Positions 6,057 to 6,224 of a DNA stretch of 6,224 nucleotides are shown here, piece by piece (positions within the stretch are counted from its first letter, which is position 1; every line of letters begins with the position of its first letter). The position numbers and the translations under genes are program-made. The stretch is taken from positions 1 through 6,224 of the forward strand of contig JAKAZF010000185.1 of the NCBI GenBank assembly GCA_021826605.1, in the 5' to 3' direction. Source of the DNA: Planctomycetota bacterium (GTDB taxonomy: Bacteria; Planctomycetota; Phycisphaerae; WQYP01). The notes beneath the pieces were generated by a model. The model saw only the letters and a program-made list of their open reading frames with translations, searched no databases and was not told where the DNA came from.

Positions 6057-6081
6057 CGGAGCACTGGCGGTAAAATCGCGG
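6031..6081. repeat. 8-bp inverted repeat at the right end of the cluster
   Basis: CCGCGATT (6031-6038) is inverted exactly as AATCGCGG (6074-6081), enclosing the second direct-repeat copy. It may be the closing stem of a larger structure or the right boundary of the element, but it is short enough to be chance. Confidence 0.35.
6048..6076 (+). promoter_or_regulatory. Possible promoter of the epimerase-like gene
   Basis: TTTCCA (6048-6053) and TAAAAT (6071-6076) are 17 bases apart, 4 of 6 and 5 of 6 to the sigma-70 consensus. The start would fall near 6083, a leader of about 70 bases. The -35 lies inside the second copy of the 16-bp direct repeat. Confidence 0.35.
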
Positions 6082-6151
6082 CACTTCTGGTTCGCTTCTG
6101 ATGTGTGTGTCAGACGAATATTGGAAGTAAGGCGTGCGGAGAACGGCGTTC

Positions 6152-6224
6152 ATGCGATATTTAATTACCGGTGGAGCAGGATTTTTGGGACAGTGCATTA
6201 CCCGCAAACTGACCGCCGGCGGTA
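6152..6224 (+). CDS. NAD(P)-dependent epimerase/dehydratase, N-terminal fragment (cut by window end)
   Basis: Only 24 codons are present. They read MRYLITGGAGFLGQ followed by CITRKLTAGG: the first beta strand, the glycine-rich TGGAGFLG dinucleotide-binding loop (GxxGxxG) and the first helix of a Rossmann fold. This is the start typical of extended short-chain dehydrogenases such as nucleotide-sugar 4-epimerases and dehydratases. Which member it is cannot be told from this much sequence. GGAGA at 6138-6142 lies 9 bases before the ATG, a reasonable ribosome-binding site. The gene is divergent from the PEP-CTERM gene across the repeat cluster and continues past the window. Confidence 0.8.
   Translation, partial: MRYLITGGAGFLGQCITRKLTAGG

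Noticed and set aside
5871..6101. 76-codon open frame on the plus strand
   Set aside because: It runs through the palindrome and repeat cluster; its repeated GNFPL words are simply the direct repeats translated.

Overview
The window looks like chromosomal DNA from a planctomycete, probably of the Phycisphaerae type. This is inferred from three things: a secreted beta-propeller-like protein with a PEP-CTERM sorting tail, a nicotinamidase-like protein with planctomycete-style motifs (D-L-N-T-Q and PHC-x-x-TPG), and a long topoisomerase I with three C4 zinc fingers and a Lys/Ala-rich tail. No tRNA, rRNA, CRISPR array, transposase or phage gene was seen.

Layout from left to right. (1) Minus strand, 4-744: an isochorismatase/nicotinamidase-fold protein that seems to have lost its catalytic Cys and Lys. 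(2) 775-1333: a long divergent intergenic region. Its left part is A/T-tract-rich and otherwise featureless. Its right part, read toward topA, holds a promoter-like site overlapped by a perfect dyad, then a segment at 1099-1221 that can fold as a three-way junction and shares the sequence hallmarks of the GEMM-I (cyclic di-GMP-I) riboswitch. (3) Plus strand, 1334-3973: topA. (4) 3974-4221: a convergent intergenic region with hairpins that probably end transcription from both sides. (5) Minus strand, 4222-5814: the secreted PEP-CTERM protein. (6) 5815-6151: a divergent intergenic region with an 18-bp dyad next to the PEP-CTERM gene and a cluster of GGTACC-containing palindromes and direct repeats resembling REP/BIME elements. 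(7) Plus strand, 6152 to the window edge: the first 24 codons of an NAD(P)-binding epimerase/dehydratase.

The four genes alternate in orientation (-, +, -, +). Each is therefore probably its own transcription unit, and no pathway links them. The chromosome-maintenance gene topA is the only housekeeping gene. The observation most worth following is the GEMM-I-like leader before topA: the core nucleotides look right, but the two elements that normally dock by a tetraloop/receptor contact both appear to be replaced. Confidence that it is structured RNA is moderate; confidence that it binds cyclic di-GMP is low to moderate.
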